Assembly: GCA_018350325.1 (NCBI GenBank)
Contig: JAEVLN010000054.1
Location: 62,001-126,000 of the forward strand
Reading direction: 5' to 3'
DNA from: Globodera rostochiensis
Lineage: Eukaryota > Nematoda > Chromadorea > Rhabditida > Heteroderidae
Length of the DNA: 64,000 bases
In this document: piece by piece, positions 35,467 through 47,810 of the stretch
How the letters are laid out: each line of letters opens with the position of its first letter
Position numbering within the stretch: position 1 is the first letter of the stretch
Program-made: the position numbers and the translations under genes
Notes under the pieces: model-generated
What the model was told of the DNA's origin: nothing
The model's database searches: none
Seen by the model: only the letters and a program-made list of their open reading frames with translations

Positions 35467-38400
35467 ATGGAGCTGTTCATCCCTCTCGCCTCGTCCTTCG
35501 TCGCTTTGCTTTCCATCGTCGGACTCTCTCTGTCCGACTCGTCGCGTGCCAATTCTAACTCAAATTCCACGCCCTCCCCGTCCACCGATGGCATTTCATC
35601 TTCAAACTCGCCTTCCTCCACAACATCAACAGCATCATCTTTAACATCAAATACCGGCCCAACCCCCGCCGTGATCAATCCATGTGCCCAAATTGAAAAT
35701 GCATTTGCAAGTGTAGTGAAGCCGGGCGAGCCGCCGGTCTGATTTTTTTGAAATTTTTTATTTTTAGGGTGCATTTTTCAAGATTTTTTCAAACTCGGGA
35801 TCTTTAAAGTTGTTTTGTAAATAAAATCATAACCAAAACGTACAATGTTTTCCCATTTTTTCAGATTTGCCAATGCGTTATGAATGTTCCACCACCGGCG
35901 GCAGGCCAACAAATTCATCAACAACAACAAAATGTCAACCAATTTTGGGTCGGTTGCACTCGGCACAAAATGACCGCCGTCTTCCGAACGCTGCAAACGC
36001 TGAACGGCACGCGCGTGCCGCATTTGCACATTTGGGACTCGCTGATAAACATTTTGCCGAACGATCCGAAGCCGATGTTCACTCAGGTTTTATTTTTGGA
36101 GGCGTTTACCCTCGTTGTTTTCGTCAAAAACTTACGCAAAATTTTGAGAATTTGAAAAAATCATTAGAATTGATTGAAACCCGACTATTCTCTTGCCTTT
36201 TTAAGCTGCTCGCCGATCGGCTGACCATCGAAGGCTCCCGGGTCGGACTGATCCGGGAAGGCGCCTTCGCCAACATCGGACAAACGCTGCGGGGGTTGAA
36301 TCTGCGCCACAACATTCTCAAGGCATTTTGCATTTTTTTGTTGAAGCATTTAAATTAAGGGCAGAAAATGACATTTGAGGCTGAGAAACTTTCCAATTGT
36401 GAATTTGCCCATTTAGCCGCAGGGGTCACTTTTTTAGTTTAATTTTTAGAAATGGGCGAGAGCCATTTTTAAAAGAAGTTTCTTTTTGGCTTTTACAAAT
36501 TGCTTAAACGTTTATTATTTCTCATGAAGGGAGTGGAGGAGCGCGCCTTCGTCGACCTTGGCGAGCTGCGCGAGTTGGACCTCAGCTGGAACAAGCTGGT
36601 CGACTTGCGTCGCTCCCATTTCGCCCGGATGGTCCACCTCGAACGGCTGGTGTTGGCTGGCAACCAAATCGCGCGGCTGGAGGACGGACTGTTTGAGCCG
36701 CTGGCCAAATTGCGCCTGCTGAATCTGGCCAATAACAACATCAAACGCATCACAAAGTGCGCCAGGGGGAAAAGCATTCTCGCAAATTACTATTTTCCAC
36801 AGGAACACTTTCAAAGGCCTGGCCAATCTGGAGGTGCTCATGCTGTCAACGAACAAACTCAACTCCATTGACGGGGACGCGTTTGTGCATTTGAAGGCGC
36901 TCAAAGTGCTTGAGCTGGACAACAACAATCTCTCCGTGGTGAGGAAACTCAAAAACGTTTTGAGGAAAAATATCTCCATTTCAGATCGAACTGCGCGGAA
37001 ATGCAGCGCTGGAGCGGCTAGTGCTGAACAACAATTCCATCTCCGACTTGCCCAATTTGTCCGTTGTCGGACTGTCCGGACTTCGCTCTTTGCAGTTGGA
37101 CAACAATAACATGTTTGTGCTTTCTCAATGTTAGTCCAAAAGATTCCAAATTCTTTGCTTAGCACGTCCATCGCCGACTCGGACCTGCGCGGGTTGGCCC
37201 GCAGTGAGTCGCTCGTCTCTCTGTCGTTGGACGGCAACAACATCTCCCGCATCGGGTGCACCGCGTTCAGCCATGTCGCCCGACTGTCCGTGCTTTCGCT
37301 GCAACACAACCACATCGCATCGCTGTCCTGCTCCGCCAGCCAAGATCCGATCTGTGAGATTCGGAACGAAATAAATGTTTTACAATCCTGAATTGATGTT
37401 CAGCATTCACCGTTTTCCTGGACCAGTCCTTCCTGCAACCGTTGCAAAAGCTGAAGCGACTACTGCTCTCCAACAACGTTCTGCAACAGCTTTGCGAGGA
37501 TGACTTGGCTGGACTTGACGCGTTGGAGGAACTGTCGTTGGACCACAACAACATTTCGAAGTTTAGTTGAGCAAAATGACTTGCATTTTTGAAATCTCTT
37601 CCACTCCCTGAAATCCCCCGAGGGCGTTTACTAAGTAAACTAAAAAAAGAATGTATAAGAAATCAAAATTACTTTTCAGATCTCCAAGAATGCCTTTGTG
37701 GGGCTTCAGCTACGCAAATTGTTCCTCAACAACAACCAGCTGTACTACTTGCCAAGGGGCGTTTTCGCGGGTTGGAATTTGTCGGATGTGCAGGCAGTGG
37801 ACCTTTCCGGTCAGTCATTTTGCATTGTTTTTGTGCAGAGAGTGTGTGATTCGACTGCTTAACGGGGAATGGAATGTTAAGGAAACATTTGGGAGTGCAT
37901 CTGTGAACAGGAGTGGATCGGCGCTTGGCTTAAGGCGTTGGGCAAGGCGGACACCCATTCCGGCTCGTTGGGCTGTCTGGACAGCAACCAATGCGAAAAT
38001 GTGACAAAATCGACGCCGTGGCTTTGCGGCACGGACGATGGCCAATCGATGGGACCGTCGCAGGGCGAAGGCGGCGCCTACGACGCGTGGATTCGGCTGG
38101 TCGCTTGTGTGCTCGCCTTCGTGGCCATTTTGTTTTTGGGTGCGTTTCCTGGACTTTTAACCCAAAATATCAATCAAAAGTTTCTTTAGCGATCGCCGGC
38201 TACGTGTACATGCAGGAAAGCTGGCATACGGTGACCATTCGACGCGCATCTTCTGACACAATTCGGTCAGTTTGGATTTTTTGATTTCTTATGCTTATTA
38301 GAGTCTCGTGCGTTCAGTCTGATCCCGTCCGTGGAAAGTCTGTTCTCTCTGCCGAATCCGATCGTCGTCGGGAACGATCTGTTGCCGTCGAAGCTGCAGC

Positions 38401-38540
38401 AGTGCCATCCCCCAATAAACTATCAACAACGATGCGTCGGCACAGCCACATCAATCGCAATCAAAGCCGTCGGTGGAGGAGGAATTGTCAGCGGCGATGG
38501 AAGAAAGGAGGACGGCAAGAAGAGAGTTCGATTCCAATGA
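35467..38540 (+). CDS. Leucine-rich-repeat single-pass membrane protein
   Basis: The start ATG at 35467 is chosen because it gives a signal peptide (MELFIPLASSFVALLSIVGL). A Ser/Thr linker follows, then a Cys-containing cap (ICQCVMN, FWVGCTRHK). At least ten LRRs follow with the LxxLxLxxN pattern: LRGLNLRHN, LRELDLSWN, LERLVLAGN, LRLLNLANN, LEVLMLSTN, LKVLELDNN, LERLVLNNN, LRSLQLDNN, LVSLSLDGN, LSVLSLQHN, LKRLLLSNN, LEELSLDHN, LRKLFLNNN. An LRRCT cap (DLSGNIWECICEQEW) precedes one membrane helix (WIRLVACVLAFVAILFLAIA) and a short tail with GKKRVRFQ. This layout resembles nematode eLRR-TM epidermal/apical matrix proteins (LET-4/EGG-6 type), but the orthologue is not certain. One intron uses a GC donor (AAG|GCATTT at 36322). 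The junction at 37562/37680 fits only a non-canonical boundary. Confidence 0.85.
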
Positions 38541-38935
38541 ATGCGCACCAACTTTTGTCCAAAGCAAATCTCATTCTTTTTATTTGTATAACTTTCGATT
38601 GTTTCTTTGATATTTTCCATTACCGTGCACATTTATGGTCCATAAACATAATTTCGACAAAACAAATAAGCGCCATTTAACAAACACACAAAAAAACAAT
38701 GGGTTGGGGGGGGAGGGGGGTCGAAAGCCAAACGTTTTTAAATATAAAAATCCAGATAGCGATTTCACTCTTTATCCCTTTGATCACTTCGTATCTGCAT
38801 TCAACTTCGCGGCCTTTCGAAATCAGGTCATCAAATAACATGTTTTTCGATAATATTTACAATAAAAAATATTTTCCACACTTTGACCTTGTACCCCGTT
38901 TTTGTAAACTTGAAGAACCGGCTCGAGATGCCCAC

Positions 38936-40338
38936 CAGGGGTGCTCGTAATTACTTTTACTTATTACGGATTACTTACTTTTACTTGGTTTTTGCCGTTA
39001 CTTATTACTGATTACTTATTACTAATTTAATTTGACAATTACTTATTACTGATTACTTATTACTAATTTTTTTGACTTTTACTTATTACTGATTACTTAT
39101 TACTAATTTTGCAAAAAATCCGTAATTTTTAAGTAATTTTCTCAGTTTTTCTGTCATTTCAATTTTCAAATTTAGCATAAACATTATGCCATATTTTAAA
39201 AATTTGAACAATTTTTCTTTACAAACAGCATGACTTCTTATGCAGGGCTCGCAGATGAAAATTTTCAAAAGCCTCATTTTGGCAAGCAAAAAAACCTCAT
39301 TTATGACCAAAAACCTCATTTTGCTTAAATCATGGTTGCGCGCGATTTTTCCTAAATACTTTTTTTAGTAGGGGGGGGGGGGTCGGCGGTGCCGATAGGC
39401 GCCGCCGAGAAAAATTTCGAATTTTTGACTCAATTTGCTAACAGATTTGCAACTAAATTTGCAGAAATGTGATGTTTTTTTGCCTTAAAAAAATTTAAAA
39501 TGAGGTTTTTTTTAAAGAAAATTCCCAATTATTTTAATGAAAAAGTTGAAGAACATTACTCCAAATATTCAAAATTAATAGAAATTTTCGATTTTATTAG
39601 GGAAATTCGCAAAAAGCCTCAAAAAACCTCATCAAACTCTAAAAAGCCACAAAATGAGGCTAAAACCTCAGATCTGCGAGCCATGTTCTTATGTATACCT
39701 AGATCCCATTTAGCAAAAATTTCGATTGAAAATCAATTCCATTTTGAAGTTAAGAATTTAAATGGCAAAAAACTCTGCAGATTTTGATGTCTTTTTGGAA
39801 ATTTATGAGGCTTTTGAGACCTTAATGTTTCTAAAACTTACTCGGCGGCGCCAGCATCAATTAAGATTCTGGTAAATTTTGTCTGAGAACTTGAAAGTGA
39901 AATATGAGCCGTCCCACTCCCATTCCTAAAAATCTTCAAAAAATTCCGGTTTTTCAAATTTTGGTAGCAAATCTCATAGCAAATTGAGGTAAAAATTCAA
40001 AATTTTCCCCGTTTCTCCACGGGAATCCAGCAACCAGATCCAGAATCCAAATCGGCGTTTTTCAAAATAGTTGGGATTTAAACTTATAACAAGAAATTTT
40101 AAGGTTTAAACAGTATAAAAAAATTTTTGGAAAATTACTTATTACGGATTACTTACTTTTACTTAATTTTTGCCGTTACTTATTACTGATTACTAATTTT
40201 TTTGACTTTTACTTATTACTGATTACTTATTACTAATTTTTTTGACTTTTACTTATTACTTATTACTAATTTTTTTGCACTGTTACTTATTACTGATTAC
40301 TTATTACTAAATTTTTTTGGCGGTTACGAGCACCCCTG
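38936..40338. mobile_element. hAT-type element with TTACTTATTACTGATTAC array
   Basis: The ends are CAGGGGTGCTCGTAATTAC and TTACGAGCACCCCTG, with exact duplication ATGCCCAC (38928-38935 and 40339-40346). Repeats of ACTTATTACTGATTAC line both ends (38950-39110 and 40130-40310). A second hAT with its own duplication is nested inside. 1403 bases, no coding capacity. Confidence 0.9.
39243..39685. mobile_element. Nested hAT-type MITE, CAGGGCTCGCAGATGA family
   Basis: The ends are CAGGGCTCGCAGATGA and AGATCTGCGAGCCATG, with exact duplication TTCTTATG (39235-39242 and 39686-39693), lying wholly inside the element 38936-40338. Its array word is AAACCTCATTTTG. It carries an inverted GGCGCCTATCGGCACCGCC core (39383-39408). 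A relative with the same left end (CAGGGCTCCCAGATGA, AACATCATTTGG) starts at 22249. Confidence 0.9.
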
Positions 40339-40810
40339 ATGCCCACCCCGTCAAAATGTCGATGCCATTCGATTTTTCCGGACGAATGGAGTTAAATTGC
40401 ATATAAATTATATTAAAACATTTTCGGACTTTAATTTAACTAGGCGGACCAAGGCTAACAAATTGCTTTGCCACCTCCACAACCTCCATCAATAAGCCCA
40501 ATGCCTGGTCTTCTAAAATTAACAAATGCTATTTACTGTTAAAAAAAAAACTGAAATATACAAATTCAAAATTTTTGTTTTTTCGGCAAAGACCAAATAT
40601 TAGTAACAAAACAAATACATACGGCATCAAATATAAGCGCGCAATACATAATAATAATAATAATAATTGCATAAAATTCAATTGTTATACATTCGAGCAG
40701 GGGTTTATGGGGAACAAACGAACGACAGAATCATCGACGGCGGTCATACAAACAAACAATCGGTAAATATTTTTAATCCACTTTAATTATATTTCCTGAC
40801 GTAATTCGGC

Positions 40811-43800
40811 TCATCTAACGGCTGTTGCCACCGTCCCAGTGACGCGAGCGCCTTTCGTCTTGCCTAAATTTTGGGAAAAATTTGAATTTGTTAAACTGGC
40901 CGTTAGCGACTAATTTTTGTTTATTGTTTTTGAGACCGAGGGGGGGGGGACTTCACTCCCCTATAGTCCCAACTCTCTCGCTATGGCCCTAAATATCGAA
41001 ATCCGTTATTTGGACAAATCGGGCTTTACCCCTGAAAACATGATCTATTTGTGTAGTGTTGTCTACTTACTCACGACTTTCACGCCATTCCGCCTCCGTG
41101 ATCAGTGTGCCAAAGTGTTGTTGAACAGCCTGCACCGCGTAATAAGTGCCAAAAATGCGGACAGTGGCCTCCACGCAATTCTTGTCGTTGCCTCTGATGT
41201 CATCGGGCACCTCAAATGCCATTAATTATTTGGACTTTTTTCTAATGCTAATCCCCGCCTTTCATTCTAAACAAATCTGAAAATTTTTATTCTGCTTCGG
41301 ATAGGCCCTCTCTATCCAATTGTTCACTTTGATATGGGCTCCGCTGCTCTTCTGGAGCTGCTTGACCTTAAAAATGAAAAAAAGTAGGCAATTCTCGTAA
41401 AAAAAGCCCTTACGTTGTGTCCGCCTCGTCCAATGATCCGTCCGAGCACTTTTGATGGCACAATCGCTTCACATGCCAGCGAAATTTCGTCCACATGTTT
41501 GTTGTGAGTGTCCGCCACCTTCTGGAACACCCAGTATTGCGCCTAAAAACATTTTTAAATCACAAAAAAAATGCAAGACAAACTTAAGGGGCTCCCCCCT
41601 CTCACTCATCATAACTTGCTTCAACCTCAACCGATTCAGAAATTCCCCTCGGAATTTTTAAACTTTTTTTTTGTCCAAGCGCAAATCTTTAACTTAATGC
41701 TAGCTTCAACTCGAGATCTTTCGAGTAACTTTAAGAATTCTGAATCGGTTGGAAGAAAGTTATTGCCCCGATCTTGACTGGAGATGAGTTTGGGTTGACC
41801 CCCAAAACTAAATGTAACTAAAATAACACTTAAATTAAAAACTGACTTTCTTTAGAATGTAATGCTCAATGAAATTCATAAGTTTCTATATTCAACCACA
41901 CCTTGGACACTTGGAAGTCATAGCCCTGGATGAACACCGACCGCTCCATTGGCGACGTCGAGCCCTGCGGCCGCTGGTGGGCATAAGCAGCAACAGCAGT
42001 GTTTTGGAGAATGGCATTAGTGCCGTTGTTGGCAATGGTTGTGTTGGCAGCGGCGGTTGTCCCTTCGGCATCAGAAGCACCAACAGACGCAGTGGCAGCA
42101 GCAGCCGTTTCTGCTCCGCCTTCCGCCTCTTCCTGTTTTGTCGTCGTTACCGCATTCTTCTCCGCAAACTCCCCTTCGCTGTTGTTGTCGGTACCTGCTG
42201 CTGTCGCTGTTGCTGACACAACTTCAGCAACCAAAGTCTCCACCGATGTCGCAGCTTGTGCCGTCTGAAATGAATTATAAACAATCATAAAATTAGTTAA
42301 AAAATGAATTAACTTAAGTAGCGAAGAAGAAATAAATTTATTTTTTCAGGAAAAAAAGGCTCAATTAATCGTTGCCCGATGACCTGTTGATCAGACACAT
42401 TTTGGTCCCGCTCTTGTTGTTGCTGTTCCTGCTGAGACTGCTCCGCATTCCCGTCAAGAGCACTTGTCACCGCCCCTTTTTCTTCCTTTTCCACCGATTG
42501 CTGCTCATTGGCGGTTGCCGCCTGCTCGAACTTGTTGCTGCAGCTAAACTTCTTCTGCCTATCGCGGTCGCCCTCAATGCTTATTATGGCACTAAAGGAA
42601 CGGAAAACATTTTTTCTCGGGGTTTTAAATCCATTTCATTTAAAACTAGTGTTCCAAATTTTGGAACTCCCATCCAAGGGCGTTAATAAAGAAAGGCTTT
42701 CCAAAAAAACCAAACTTCCGGGTACGCCCATTGCCTTACGCATCAATTATCGGATAAAATAATTAAAGGAAAACAAAACCAACCCACCCACATTCGGCGA
42801 TTATACTTTTGATTGCTTGACCCTAAATTCGCACAATTTAAATCCCAATTTCGTCCATTAACAAAATAAAGGCACCTTAGATCCGATGAGGATTCCGACA
42901 ATTTGGCTGGGAACATAAACCCGACTTTTGACGAGAACTTAACGAAAATTGTGTGCAAATTTGTTAAATAAACGTCGGATCGATTTGAAGACTGCTCCAC
43001 TCACCTGGGTTGGGCAGATTAGGCATTGCAATGTTATGAGCGAATTGACCCGTGGTGAGTGAAAAATTGGTGGCACTTGGATGGTTCTGCACAAAGAAGG
43101 ACTGCGGGGCGACACCTGGCGGTTGGAAACTTTAGAATTCAGGACAAAAAAGGACATAGCAAATTTGATTCGCCACACAAAACTCCCCCCCCCCACTCGC
43201 CACCAATTTTTCCAAAAAAATTTACCCCACTGCGCACCGTAAACTGTTGCCGGATGATGGTAGGCGTTGTCCGCCCGGGAAATCATCGGCGCGCCCGCCA
43301 CACTGCCCGGAGGCGCAATGTACGAGCCAATGTTGTCCACGGGGTGCAACATGCCGGTCGGAGGCACCGGAGTCGGACAGAACTGCTGCAGTTGTTGCTA
43401 AATCGATTCCAAATTTACTAAAAAAAATTGATTCTTTTCTAGCCGCGATAATTTGCTAGAACTACGAATTCCCCCCCCCCTCAGCTCCTCCTGCATGCAT
43501 GCAGTGCCTTGTTGTTACATGAACATTGGTATGTACACTTGCACGACTAACAAATGATGCATGCAACGCGTGCTGCATGAATTCAAGAGGAAGTGGGGGT
43601 TTTTTCTATGTTTAGTAAATTTAGTTGTTTTTTAATGCCGACTTAAACAACAGCACAAAAAATTCATTATCATTTTTGTTCGCACCCCTCCTGCCCCCGC
43701 AGCGCCGCCTCCACTCGTGTTCATGTCCTGCTCGTAAAAAAGACGCAACTTCTGCTGTACATGCTTCTCCGCCGCCATCACTGTGTTGAAGGAGGTGCCC

Positions 43801-44699
43801 CGAATGGTGATGATCCGGTCGAGCAGCTCTGGAGTTTGGTATTGGTGCACTTCCTGCTGGCTTCGAGACTCGCTTAAAAAGGAAGAATGATTTGGAATAT
43901 TAATTGAGAACTCAACCCTAATTCTGGCATAATTCAGCGAAAAAAGTTTTTGACAAAAACTTTGACTTATCAATCCCAAATAAGTAACCAATTGTTTTAA
44001 GCTCCGAATAGTCTATGAGCGACTCGGAAAACCTATATAAGGGTTCAGGGACGTAGCCAGGAAAAATTTCGGGAAGGAGAATGGTTGTCAGAGAAGCACC
44101 GGCGCTCAGGTGGACCCATCTGAACACGATTTTTTCCAACAAAAAAAAGTTCGTCTAAATTTTGAATTTTTGAACGTCCCTGTAACGGTTTTCTGGACGT
44201 TATAATAAGTGCTAACACATGAGTCTTATCGTGGAAAGCACAGCGTGTTACTTCCCGACAATTTTTATTAATAAAAAAATTTTCAGCCCTAATTTTCAAG
44301 TGTGCGAGCATTAAACAAAAAGCAACCCAACAATCGATTATGGAAAACAAATGCCTAAAAATATTGGCAATTTTTTGTTTTGGGTGATCTGTTCACTCCC
44401 TCCTTCCAAAGTGTCCCCCCCCCCCCCCGAAACCTTTGAGTACGCGCTCTTGCCTTATAGAAATGTGAGATTGTGTGTCTTCAATGATCTTCTTTAAGCA
44501 ATTGCCGCCTTTGCCGATGAGTCGACCGACGAGATGGTCCGGAACACGAATCTTCGCTTCCACTTGAATGAGTGGAAAACGCAACTGAAAGAGAAGTGAA
44601 AGTTTGGATCATCGTTCAGTCCAAACTGAAACAATTGAAAAATGTTACCAAATTCTCATCAATGGGCATAATCACTGATGTTGGATGAGCTGTGTGCAT
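40811..44699 (-). CDS. imph-1: KH-domain RNA-binding protein, IGF2BP/IMP type
   Basis: Minus strand. Clear exons: 44699-44649 (tentative start), about 44589-44454, about 43874-43687, about 43400-43230, about 43114-43010, about 42570-42310, about 42265-41905, 41542-41414, 41366-41329, about 41210-41075 and 40863-40811. KH motifs: VPDHLVGRLIGKGGNCLKK followed by RIITIRGTSFNTVMAAEKHV, matching IGF2BP KH2; and VPSKVLGRIIGRGGHN + VKQLQKSSGAHIK + VPDD...VEATVRIFGTYYA, matching KH4. Between them lie Gln/Pro and Ala/Thr-rich linkers. The family binds mRNAs in the cytoplasm and controls their localisation and stability. No RRMs or KH1 were found upstream, so the protein is shorter than vertebrate IGF2BP or its 5' exons are lost in the repeat-rich flank. 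One intron starts AG|GCAAGA (GC-AG, 44453). The stop is at 40813-40811. Confidence 0.8.
41570..41800. repeat. AGTTATTGCCCCGATCTTGA family, copy 2 (intronic)
   Basis: Both inverted arms of the family are present (TGCTTCAACCTCAACCGATT and GAATCGGTTGG...TTATTGCCCCGATCTTGA), within an intron of the KH-domain gene. See also 780-905 and 54707-55083. Confidence 0.6.
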
Positions 44700-46340
44700 T
44701 GAGCCAAGTGAATTAATTATTAATTTATGGCTGTGGACAGTTCTAAAAAGGAATGAAAAAGGGAAGAATCAAAAAAATTTAGTAAGATCATTTCGTAGTC
44801 GACAAGGAATTTTGCCCAACACCCGACACCGGGGGGGGGGGGAAGGTTTTTTCAATCATTTGACTCCGTATCAAACACCAGCGCCGAATACATGGCATTT
44901 GATCAACAAACACAACGTTGACACCTCAAAAGTTTTGGTTTTAAAATCATTCAAAAAGCATGAATCCGATCATCACTTGTCTTTTCGTTTGATTTTGTGC
45001 TTTTGAAGATGAGAACAAAATTAATGTTCTGACTCGGGTCCGGAGTTGTTCATTATGTGGTGTAGAGCCCCTTTGAAAATCCTGGTTCAGGATTTTGGAA
45101 ATAACCTGGATCTGGATTTTCCAGGATGGTTTTCAGGATATTCTGATCCTGGTGCTTTATGCGGATCCAAGACCCCGACTTTTAGACTTTGCTTGAAAAT
45201 TATTAAACCCAGCATTTGTTAATTAAGTCGTTTTTCCTTAATTTTCAAAAATTGTCAAAACCCGCCTTAAATGCTCAATTTTGATTTTGCTATTGACGAA
45301 TTCGTAATCAGGGCATCAAATAACATATTTCTACTTTGAGGGTATAACTTTTTCATAGTCACTTCCGCGCAAAAAAAGTTATTTTATCCGGCTTTTGTTA
45401 CTCAAAGGAGTAGCAAAATTACTGCTCATTCGTTTCCAGTATGTTTGAAAGCTTACACAAGGGTGACCCGACATTTCAACACTGGACATTTCAACACTGG
45501 ACATTTCAACACTGATTTCAACACTGATTTTAAATTTTAAAAATAAATTGATAGTGCCAAATTCAAAAATACCTAGTTATAATTAAATAAAGGCTTACGA
45601 GCGTTTAGGCGCCGCTTTGCGGCGCCTAAACACTCTTTTGAAGCTTATAAATAAATTTATTTAATTTTATTACTTACATATCTATATAAATTGAAATGTT
45701 AAATCAAGTGTGAATTTAATTTTATTTTTATTCTTATTTAACATATAATAATTTTTATTTTTTTTATTCCTTAAGATTTTGTGATTTTCAAATAAAGATG
45801 TTTTATTTTTTCATTTAAATACATTGTATTTATTTTTTTTATAGAATGGTGTAAATAATTCAATGTGAATCTATTATGTTATCAAAACATTTTTAGTTTA
45901 AAAGAATGATCAAATTGGATAATCAAAGTCAGCCAAATTTTGCTTTTGAAATTTTTTGTCCTCGTGTTTTACGATTGATTTTTCATCATAAATGGTCAAT
46001 GTCAATACACCAGCTAAATAATAAAAGAGATTTTTTGATATTCTTATTATTTAAACTACATTAGTATTGGTGAGTTTTGTTATTCTTTTCATACCGTATA
46101 TACTCTTTTTTAATTTAAATTTTTAAAATTTTCGAATTCAAAATTCAAATTTTTCGAATTTTTAACTAAAATATTGAACTTTTCAAAATTTTTGGCGAAA
46201 AAGTAAAAAGAATAACAAAAAATTCAAATTATCCGCCATATTGACTAATTGGAGTATCGGATTATTCGTCAAATTTTTCTTAGCATGTCGGATAAATGAA
46301 TAGTGTTGGATAAAAGTTTAAAAGAATTATAATAAGCGTG
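44700..46340. other. AT-rich region downstream of the Helitron remnant
   Basis: No gene supported. It contains GATCAGGATTTTGG-type repeats (45085-45150, also seen at 22365-22440), three CATTTCAACACTGGA units at 45470-45530, and a perfect GC-rich hairpin at 45605-45640 (TTTAGGCGCCGC with its inverse). Confidence 0.5.
45607..45633 (-). repeat. Perfect GC-rich hairpin in AT-rich DNA
   Basis: TTTAGGCGCCG and CGGCGCCTAAA are separated by about five bases. On the minus strand it lies downstream of the RPA-like and helicase genes, where a Helitron 3' terminal hairpin would be expected. However, no CTRR terminus follows at the usual 10-12 bases (the sequence there is CGCTCGTAAG), so the assignment stays open. 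Confidence 0.45.
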
Positions 46341-47507
46341 TTAGTTTATTTTATAAAGAATACCGTCATTAATGTCGGCATCGGCAGTGTTAATCGTAAC
46401 TTCTTTTCCAATCACAAATTTTAAGCTGTTTGGGAAAATAATCTGTGTCTTATATTGTTCGTCATGACACATGGTTCCATCTTGTTTTTTTAATGAATTA
46501 ATAGGACATTGTTTACGTGCGATACAAACTCTGACTCCACCTTATAATAATTGAAAATGTTAAATATTTTTAATTGATATTATTTAAATCGTATAAAAAT
46601 TTGTTTTAATATATAATTATTTTATTTATTATTTTAATTGCCTGAATAACTTCCGCTTTTTTTGAAATCGGCCAATAAATACACTTGATTTTCAGTTTTT
46701 TTTCCGCTAACCGCTATTTTTGAAGTGTTGACAAAAAGAAACGACATTTCTTGTTTGGAGCTATATTTTGGCTGTACTTGTTGTATTTTTAAAGTGCATC
46801 CCTTAATAAAACATGGTTTATCATCTTTTTGATAAATGATAATTATTTTGAATTTATTTGTCGATAAAATTTTAAAAATAACTGATATTTTGATTACCTC
46901 TTTTTTGTCCAAGATAAAACTCAAAAATTCTGCAAGAATATTCCATGCAGTGAGACATCCTTTTGTATTATCAAGAAACATTACATCCAAAACTTTGGCT
47001 TCATTCCCTTTTGCGATAACATCTCTTAGCTTGATACTCAATATCGCCGCTTCAATTTCAATTAACAAAATTTTATTAATTTAAATTCATTAAGAGTCGA
47101 TTTTTAGATGTGCATTAAAAAAATTTAAAAACTTGATATTTATAAAAAAAGTGCCAAAAAAATACAGCAAAAATGGCGAGATTTATAGAAATATTAATTA
47201 ATTCATAAAGCTTATATTAATTTTATTATTTTATAATTGCATACATGCATTTTTCTCCTTGACGAATCTTTTCCAAGGGCGTTGGGTGAAAATTTTCTGT
47301 ATCAAGAGAATATTTTTGGCGAAGAAATTCAAAATAAACAGTTTGATTTATTTCAATAATATTTTTTTCCAATTTCAAAACACTTGATCCTTCTTGGCAG
47401 CGAATTTCGTACTCTACACTCCCATAATTGTATTGAGCTCCGATGTTACGTACAGCAAATGTTTTAAAATAAAACGTTTTGTTCTTAAAAACACAATAAT
47501 TATCCAT
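46341..47507 (-). CDS. RPA-like OB-fold protein of a Helitron
   Basis: Three open segments on the minus strand: 47507-47226 (MDNYCVFKNKTFYFKTFAVR), 47068-46634 and 46545-46341 (ending ILYKIN). The second reads VIAKGNEAKVLDVMFLDNTK, GCLTAWNILAEFL and IKISVIFKILSTNKFKIIII; the third has CIARKQCPINSLKK with spaced Cys residues and IFPNSLKFVIGKEVTI. Alternating hydrophobic strands and a Cys-containing C-terminal OB region resemble replication protein A large subunit, which animal and plant Helitrons often carry. Splice joints between segments were not all confirmed, and the base composition is far more AT-rich than the host genes, consistent with a mobile element. Family membership is inferred from fold-like patterns and from the neighbouring helicase. 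Confidence 0.5.
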
Positions 47508-47810
47508 TTTAAAATTTTAATTTATAAATTTCTTATTCAAATTATGTTTTATTAACTAAAATTCTTACCAAAAATGACGGTCCGAGTTCCCTTGAAATGC
47601 GTTCAACATTTCTATCCCAACATGTGATATTAATGAAGTCATAACCATCACTTCCAATCATCGTTAGCACGTTGCTTTTTCGCCAACGGTGCGAATTGCA
47701 TCGCTCACGATAAGCGTGAGCTTGATATCGCTTAACACATTAATTTTTATTTGACAAAAATATTATTATATTTTATTATTTGTATTAATTAAAATTACAT
47801 CATAGATTCT

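Noticed and set aside
45607..45633. Rho-independent terminator or Helitron 3' end
   Set aside because: The genome is eukaryotic, so the first does not apply; for the second, the CTRR terminus is missing. It is kept only as a hairpin.
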